In this document: positions 5,814 through 10,552 of the stretch, piece by piece | How the letters are laid out: every line of letters begins with the position of its first letter | Numbering within the stretch: the stretch's first letter is position 1 | Origin: Ochromonadaceae sp. CCMP2298 | Lineage: Eukaryota; Sar; Synurophyceae; Ochromonadales; Ochromonadaceae | Direction: 5' to 3' | DNA: 10,552 nt | Assembly (NCBI GenBank): GCA_026770595.1 | Contig: MU634732.1 | Location: forward strand, 1 to 10,552 | Program-made: the position numbers and the translations under genes | The notes under the pieces: generated by a model | What the model saw: only the letters and a program-made list of their open reading frames with translations | Databases searched by the model: none | What the model was told of the DNA's origin: nothing

Positions 5814-8124
5814 CGGTTCCGCCAAGCCAGATGCTCACGGATCCACGGGTAAGCAGGGTGGCACCAGACCCTGGACCCAATACCCGCAGCGCGACCCCTC
5901 CAAGCCGCCTTCCACCAGGCCCTGGGCGCAGCAGCAGCACGAGCCCGGCAAGGCCGCAGCGTCGGGTGGCTGGAAGGCGAATCTGCCGCGCGCCGAACAC
6001 CGCCTGGACCAGATGGAGACAGACGACCCCGGTGAAGAAGGCGTCCACTTTCACGTGGAGGACAAATACGACGACTACGGCGGCTGCGAGCAACACGGAG
6101 AGGATGACTACCTCGACGATGACGACGCAACCCACGACCTTGCCGCCTTCCCGGGTACTCAGCGCGACGCTGCGAAGCCCTCCGCCGAGAGCATGACCTG
6201 CTTCGAAGCCCTATACAACGGCGTCTGCACCAAGGGCAACTGCCGCTTCTCCCACGACCCTGCGATGCTGGAGCGCACGAACACGGAACAGCAGCGGTCT
6301 CTCGGATCCCTGACCGGGCAGTACGCCAGGCGTCTCTCCACAGCCCAGACCCCTACGCAGCCGCGCACCATCATGCGACGCCCGACAGACGTGCAAGCCC
6401 TCAACGCCGTAGAGCAGCCCGACGGCGGCCTACTGCAGTCCATCCTGCACGACTCTATCTGCACTGCACTGCCTGAGGCCGCCGGCTGGACACCAGTCCA
6501 CACAGGGGGGATAGTCATGCTGGCGGACTGCAATATCGAGATCCCTCGTGCGCTTTTCGATTCGGGTGCTGACAGTTCCAACTACATCCCTAGGTCGTTT
6601 GTGGACAAGCACAGGGCACTCCTAGCTGCCTTTCTCAGCCCCACCTCTTCTACGGTCCAGCTTGCTGCCGAGAATACCACCGCGCAGTGCACCGAGTACC
6701 TGACCGTCCCCGTGCAGTTCAGCGACCACCTCGGCGCCGCAACCTCGGCCACGCTGCGTTTCTACGTGATGCCGCTCACCAGCAACGACGTCATAGTAGG
6801 CCTCCCCGCCATCTGCAGGCACTTTGGCGACCTGTTCCGGACCATGATCGAGACAGGTATCGCACAGGCCACTGCGGGTGACAGACTAGGCGCCCTCGAG
6901 CTGACCGACATCCGTTATCCATGGACACTGCCCATCGAGGACCTGGCCCCGGAGGAACTTAACACCCCTGACCCCTGCTCCTTCACCGGTCCTGTCTACT
7001 ACCTGAACGTCAGCCACGAGACAGCGTGTCAGGAGTTCCTCGACCTGATCCCCACCCACGTGGCCCCCGACTTCCTGGCCCACCCCGGCATGCGCGAGCT
7101 GCTAGAGACGAAGATGCTCAAGGTGTGCACCCCCGGGACGTGGACGGGCATCACGGGTATAGAGCCGCTAGAGTTCGAGTGGACTGCCGACATACCGGCC
7201 TACCACAAGCCGCCGCAGCGGAACATCAGCCCGCGCCTGTACGAGCACGCCGAGGGGGAATTCAAGCGCATGCTGACGTACTTCTACAAGCCGTCCAGAT
7301 CCCCCATCGCCAGCGCCCTGGTCGTCGCCAAGAAGGCCACCAAGCCCTTAATCAGGCTCTGTGGGGACTACGTGTTCGTAAACAAGTTCGTCAAGCTCGG
7401 GCATCAGCCCATCCCGCACGTGCGCTCGGCGCTAGAGAAGATCGCTGGCTTCAGCGTGTTCGTGGACCTGGACATGAAGAACAGCTTCCACCAGTTCCGA
7501 CTCGGCCCGGTGACCAGCGAGCGCCTCAGCATCCAGACGCCCTGGGGCCATCACGCGCCCATGTTCCTACCGGAGGGCGTGTCCCCCGCCTCCTTTGTCC
7601 TACAGGAGCACATGACTGAGATATTCAAGGACATGTCCGAGTATATGATAGTGATATTCGACAACTTCCTGCTGCTGGCCCACGACCTCGAAGACGCGCG
7701 CGCGAAGCTTGGCCGCCTGCTCGACCGCTGCATCGAACGCAACGTCGTGCTCACCTTCTCCAAGTCGTGGCTGGGCTTCGAGAAGGTGCAGTTCTTCGGG
7801 TACGAGTGCACAAACAAGTCCTATAAGCTTACAGAGAAGCGAGCGCAGGGCATCCACGACCTGCCAGTCCCAGCGACGCGCAAGGCGATGCAGATCCTCT
7901 TAGGCGCAGCCATCTTCTTCCAGCCCTTCGTCGCGAACTTCAGCACGCTCGCCGCCCCTATGCACGAGATGATACATAAGGATTTCGTGTGGGGCAACGG
8001 CACCTGGGACAACGAGCGCATGACCCAGTTCGAGGCCCTCCGCGAGGCACTGATTGAGTCAGTGGAGCTGACCTACCCGGACTTCGACCTCAAGTTCGTC
8101 GTCCACACAGACGCCAGCGACTGA
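5812..8124 (+). CDS. Pol, part 1: CCCH finger, aspartic protease, reverse transcriptase, start of RNase H
   Basis: Measured from the frame change, 770 codons run to TGA at 8122-8124. No ATG opens the frame, so expression needs frameshifting from gag. In order: a Gly/Pro/Gln-rich basic segment; an acidic patch (6100-6130); a zinc finger C-x8-C-x4-C-x3-H at 6199-6255; protease with LFDSGADSS (DSGA at 6559-6570) and DVIVGLPAI at 6787; reverse transcriptase from about 7200 with RLCGDYVFVNKF, motif A VDLDMKNSFHQ (Asp at 7471) and motif C IVIFDNFLLLA (7654-7665), then FFGYEC and LGAAIFFQPFVANFS. The start of RNase H is VVHTDASD, with its first catalytic Asp at 8110. Motif C has Asn where the second catalytic Asp is usual. 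The TGA occupies a position often held by Trp in the family. A 52-codon open segment (8125-8280) follows it in frame and carries RNase H residues up to a TAG. Confidence 0.85.
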   Translation, partial: SGSAKPDAHGSTGKQGGTRPWTQYPQRDPSKPPSTRPWAQQQHEPGKAAASGGWKANLPRAEHRLDQMETDDPGEEGVHFHVEDKYDDYGGCEQHGEDDYLDDDDATHDLAAFPGTQRDAAKPSAESMTCFEALYNGVCTKGNCRFSHDPAMLERTNTEQQRSLGSLTGQYARRLSTAQTPTQPRTIMRRPTDVQALNAVEQPDGGLLQSILHDSICTALPEAAGWTPVHTGGIVMLADCNIEIPRALFDSGADSSNYIPRSFVDKHRALLAAFLSPTSSTVQLAAENTTAQCTEYLTVPVQFSDHLGAATSATLRFYVMPLTSNDVIVGLPAICRHFGDLFRTMIETGIAQATAGDRLGALELTDIRYPWTLPIEDLAPEELNTPDPCSFTGPVYYLNVSHETACQEFLDLIPTHVAPDFLAHPGMRELLETKMLKVCTPGTWTGITGIEPLEFEWTADIPAYHKPPQRNISPRLYEHAEGEFKRMLTYFYKPSRSPIASALVVAKKATKPLIRLCGDYVFVNKFVKLGHQPIPHVRSALEKIAGFSVFVDLDMKNSFHQFRLGPVTSERLSIQTPWGHHAPMFLPEGVSPASFVLQEHMTEIFKDMSEYMIVIFDNFLLLAHDLEDARAKLGRLLDRCIERNVVLTFSKSWLGFEKVQFFGYECTNKSYKLTEKRAQGIHDLPVPATRKAMQILLGAAIFFQPFVANFSTLAAPMHEMIHKDFVWGNGTWDNERMTQFEALREALIESVELTYPDFDLKFVVHTDASD

Positions 8125-8283
8125 GGCACTGGCGCAGCGCTGTTCCAGATCACGGAGCCCGCTGACGGCAGCCCCGGCATATGGCAGATCCTTGGACTGA
8201 CGTCGCACAAGTTCTCCAAGCAGGCGCGTAGATGGACGACGATGGAGAAGGAGGGGTTCAGTATGTATGAGGGAGTGCGCTAG
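8125..8283 (+). pseudogene. RNase H middle segment between two in-frame stops
   Basis: This is in the same frame as the segments on both sides. It reads GTGAALFQI, then LTSHKFSKQARRWTTMEKEG, the usual RNase H region with the conserved Glu in EKEG, and ends at TAG 8281-8283. After that FDYLLCCKEFYLQGDHANLLW continues the domain, with the Asp of GDHANL. Both stops are one transition away from sense codons, so RNase H is split by two nonsense changes and not by indels. Confidence 0.8.
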
Positions 8284-10323
8284 TTCGACTACCTGCTGTG
8301 CTGCAAGGAGTTCTACCTCCAGGGCGACCACGCCAACTTGCTGTGGACGGAGGCCAGCACGGTGCCCAAGATCATCCGCTGGAGAGTCTTCCTGCAGCGC
8401 TACAAGTTCCACCTATCCCACGTGCCCGGCAAGGTGAACATACTCGCAGACTGGCAATCGCGCATATACACACCCGACCACTGCCCTCAGAGCGCCACAG
8501 AGGGAGCCCAGCAGTACCTGCACGCCCTCCTGCCCGCCCTCTTCGAGCTGCACCCTGCTCTCCCCGCCCAGCCTGCCCCAGTCCACAGTCCCGAGTCCCT
8601 CTTCGCTCAGGTGCACAATGGGCGCATGGGCCACAACGGCGCGAGACGCACCTGGAAGCTGCTGAACCTGCACTTCCCGGGGCACAAGATTGCATTCCGT
8701 CTGGTCGCCGAGCTGTGCGGCCTCTGCGGCGTCTGCCAGAAGGATCGCATAGGCATGACCGACAGCATAGAGCCGTTCTACCGCACCCTGCACCCCGCCA
8801 CGCTGCGTCAGGCCGTCGGCATCGACAACGTAAAGATCACCCCCCCGGACGTCTTCGGCAACGACTCTGCCGACATGGTGGTCGTGCACGCCACCAAGCT
8901 GTGCGCCATCTACCTCAAGAGGGAGCACACCGGCGTAATCACAGCCCGCTCCCTGTTCCAGTTCTACTCCGTGTACGGGGTTTACGAGAACATAACCTCC
9001 GACCCTGGCAGCGACCTGACCTCCGAAGTAGTCGGGCAGCTCAACGCCTGGTTCGGTGTGCGCCACGTGTTCAGCATCGTGGACAGGCACGAGTCCAACG
9101 GCGTAGAGGGCAGCAACAAGGAGATCTGCCGCCACCTGCGCGCTATAGCCGCAGACGAGCGCATCCTCCCGCACTGGTCCTCGCCGGAGAATATCGGACT
9201 AATCCAGTACATCCTGAACAGCACGCACAACGCCGAGACGGACATGGTACCCTTCCACGCCCACTTCGGCACCGCGGCCGCTACCTACCACGTCACGGGC
9301 CACCTGCCCAAGGACGCAAGCGAGTACGTCTCTAAGCTGGACACGCAGCTGGCGCTGCTCTGGGCAATCTCCAAGCAGTACCAGTCCACGCTGACCACTG
9401 CGCGCATCGGACGCCAGCTGCCGAGGTCCCAGAACATGTTCCAGCGTGGAGACTTCGTCTTCTTCCAGCGCGACCCAGCCCACCCACGCCCAGAGAAGCT
9501 CTCCTACCGCTTCTCCGGCCCCTACGAGGTGCTGCGCCAGGTCCACAACGACGTGGAGTGTTTCCACCTGGACACCAAGGTGGTCTCCAAGATGCACGTC
9601 AGCAGGCTCAAGCTCTTCACCGGCTCCGAGGAGTCCGCCATGCGCATGGCCATGCTCGACTCCGCCCAGCACATCGAGGACACCATACTCTTCTACCGCG
9701 GTGAGCCCCTCAAGCGCAGGACGTGCGAGTTCTACATCCGTTACGCCAACGGGGAATTCAAGTGGGTCCCCTGGTCCTCTGGCCTCTCCGCCACCCAGCT
9801 CTTCGAGGAGTTCTGCCGCGCTCGCGCACCCCTCTTCCCACTCATTTTCGGCACCAAGACTGCCACTGACCTCATCAAGGGCATCAACAAGAACCCCCTC
9901 GACGAGGTGGCCCCACGCGAGCAGGTCTTTGTCGACTGCCGCTGGCTGTTCTCCGAGTCGTACAAGCTCCTCGGCCTCCCTAACCTGCACGAGAGGACTT
10001 ACGTCTTCCCAATGCACTACCAGGCCTGGGACATCCGCGTGCCGCAGTACCGCCTGACCATCTACAACGAGCTGACCCAGGAGCACCACCAGGTGAACAC
10101 ATATTTTGTGCGCACCTACGGCCGCTACAAGTCCCTCGCTGAGGTCCCCGGCACTGCTATCCTCATCACGCACCGCCTCGTACTCGAGTTCCCCCGTCTT
10201 GTACTACGATACACGTCGTTGCCTCATCCAGCACTTCGCCCTCCACCCTGGTCCCTAAGCCCATACCCTTTCCACCCACCCTACCCTACCGCCAGACACG
10301 GTAGAGGCACAACACACCAATAA
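8284..10323 (+). CDS. Pol, part 2: end of RNase H, integrase, GPY/F module, chromo-like segment, C-terminal extension
   Basis: This stretch has 679 codons in the same frame as part 1, ending TAA at 10321-10323. The first ATG is not until well inside, so it was part of a polyprotein. After the RNase H remainder comes VPGKVNILADWQSR, the usual linker. The integrase zinc-binding module has His at 8614 and 8632 and Cys at 8725 and 8734 (an extra Cys lies at 8716). The catalytic triad is Asp 8824, Asp 9001 and Glu 9106, with spacings x58 and x34, close to the canonical D-D-35-E. FSGPYEVLRQ (GPY at 9517-9525) marks the GPY/F module, followed by KMHVSRLKLF. CEFYIRYANGEFKWVPW (from 9724) is weakly chromodomain-like. 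The remaining ~170 residues match nothing I know. The last 40 are Pro-rich and may be low-constraint read-through. Confidence 0.85.
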   Translation, partial: FDYLLCCKEFYLQGDHANLLWTEASTVPKIIRWRVFLQRYKFHLSHVPGKVNILADWQSRIYTPDHCPQSATEGAQQYLHALLPALFELHPALPAQPAPVHSPESLFAQVHNGRMGHNGARRTWKLLNLHFPGHKIAFRLVAELCGLCGVCQKDRIGMTDSIEPFYRTLHPATLRQAVGIDNVKITPPDVFGNDSADMVVVHATKLCAIYLKREHTGVITARSLFQFYSVYGVYENITSDPGSDLTSEVVGQLNAWFGVRHVFSIVDRHESNGVEGSNKEICRHLRAIAADERILPHWSSPENIGLIQYILNSTHNAETDMVPFHAHFGTAAATYHVTGHLPKDASEYVSKLDTQLALLWAISKQYQSTLTTARIGRQLPRSQNMFQRGDFVFFQRDPAHPRPEKLSYRFSGPYEVLRQVHNDVECFHLDTKVVSKMHVSRLKLFTGSEESAMRMAMLDSAQHIEDTILFYRGEPLKRRTCEFYIRYANGEFKWVPWSSGLSATQLFEEFCRARAPLFPLIFGTKTATDLIKGINKNPLDEVAPREQVFVDCRWLFSESYKLLGLPNLHERTYVFPMHYQAWDIRVPQYRLTIYNELTQEHHQVNTYFVRTYGRYKSLAEVPGTAILITHRLVLEFPRLVLRYTSLPHPALRPPPWSLSPYPFHPPYPTARHGRGTTHQ

Positions 10324-10400
10324 TTCATAAGTTTAAGTCATAGCCATATCATTTCTGCTTAGTTAGTCATTACACCCCGACACCTGATCCTAGTCACGTT

Positions 10401-10416
10401 AGGTGGAAGAGAGGTA
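10401..10416 (+). other. Polypurine tract
   Basis: AGGTGGAAGAGAGGTAG, with ten uninterrupted purines at 10404-10413, lies directly before the 3' LTR start (TGTCGTGAG at 10418). This is the standard plus-strand primer position in LTR retrotransposons and supports the LTR boundary. The T at 10415 interrupts the end of the tract. Confidence 0.7.
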
Positions 10417-10417
10417 G

Positions 10418-10552
10418 TGTCGTGAGACGTAACGCACAGGCGTAACGCCCCCCTATTAGTGTGCCCGGACCCGTAAGGAAAGGCTTATGGGGGCGGATTG
10501 TAGTGGATTAATATGATTACAGAGAAGGAACTACGGTGCTGTGTGTGTGAGC
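10418..10552 (+). repeat. 3' LTR, first 135 bp (continues past the window)
   Basis: The first 43 bp repeat the 5' LTR with one mismatch and carry the same two CGTAACG sites (10428-10434 and 10441-10447). From 10461 (GTGCCCGGACCCG) the sequence no longer aligns with the 5' copy. Either one copy has an internal deletion or insertion, or flanking host DNA begins there. Confidence 0.6.

Larger units (their letters stand above)
4573..10552 (+). mobile_element. Ty3/Gypsy-type LTR retrotransposon (3' end beyond window)
   Basis: The parts appear in the expected order: a terminal repeat starting TGTCGTGAG (4573), gag, a frame change, pol with protease, reverse transcriptase, RNase H and integrase, a polypurine tract, and a second terminal repeat starting with the same bases (10418). 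Integrase placed after RNase H is the Ty3/Gypsy order, as opposed to Ty1/Copia. No envelope-like gene is present. The insertion is about 270 bp upstream of, and divergent from, gene C. Two stops within RNase H and an FDN in reverse transcriptase suggest this copy is not autonomous, though it could be mobilised by intact relatives. The target duplication cannot be tested because the right flank is not in the window. Confidence 0.9.

Noticed and set aside
8122-8283. Reassigned genetic code (TGA or TAG as sense)
   Set aside because: Gene A and the gene C tail appear to end at TAG. Only one TGA and one TAG interrupt pol, and Trp and Gln are normally encoded by TGG and CAG throughout. Nonsense mutation is simpler.
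8298-9335. 345-codon + strand frame overlapping integrase
   Set aside because: It is Arg/Pro/His-rich shadow coding in another frame of the integrase region, with no recognisable domain.
8413-10173. Long minus-strand open frames opposite integrase (253 and 324 codons)
   Set aside because: They mirror the biased codon usage of pol and are Val/Gly/Leu-rich without motifs. The + strand has integrase catalytic residues in order.
1-10552. CRISPR array or bacterial operon
   Set aside because: There are no regularly spaced repeats with unique spacers and no ribosome-binding sites. Spliceosomal introns and an LTR retrotransposon show that the DNA is eukaryotic.

Overview
The window is nuclear DNA of an intron-containing eukaryote, most likely a unicellular protist. 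The evidence is short GT-AG introns, TACTAAC-like branch sites and a Ty3/Gypsy-type LTR retrotransposon. There is no bacterial gene organisation. I cannot name the species. Base composition is mixed: gene A and the retrotransposon use G/C-rich third codon positions, while gene B and most intron and spacer DNA are more A/T-rich.

Positions 1-510 hold the last two exons of a + strand gene of unknown function (gene A), which ends in an acidic tail. Positions 511-1615 are non-coding and contain a pair of 40-bp direct repeats and a cluster of CCCC/GGGG inverted repeats. Positions 2648 to 1616 on the minus strand hold a complete three-exon gene (gene B, 263 codons). Its exon phases match exactly at both junctions. 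It has a basic patch, a Ser-rich linker and an Asp/Glu tail, and its second intron contains a perfect 38-bp palindrome. Positions 4302 to 2855 on the minus strand hold a second gene (gene C), upstream of gene B in transcription order. It is recognisably coding, but it has a non-canonical splice acceptor, an in-frame stop, a one-base frameshift and a 77-bp frame-changing duplication or small intron near a SUMO-interaction-like C terminus. I call it a pseudogene. A 2x2 array of 20-bp units lies directly upstream of its start codon.

From 4573 to the window end lies one + strand LTR retrotransposon. It has a 5' LTR, gag (4821-5813), a probable +1 shift at a run of T abutting the gag stop, a pol frame (5812-10323), a polypurine tract and the start of a 3' LTR. 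The pol frame encodes, in order, a CCCH zinc finger, an aspartic protease, a reverse transcriptase, RNase H, and an integrase with zinc-binding, D-D-E and GPY/F modules. A chromodomain-like segment and a long unrecognised C-terminal extension follow. Together these would make capsids, copy the RNA and insert the copy. This copy is probably defective: it has TGA and TAG codons in RNase H and FDN in place of the usual reverse transcriptase xDD. Because the frame is otherwise open for about 4.5 kb, the insertion looks fairly young. The two LTRs agree for only their first 44 bp, which suggests a rearranged LTR.
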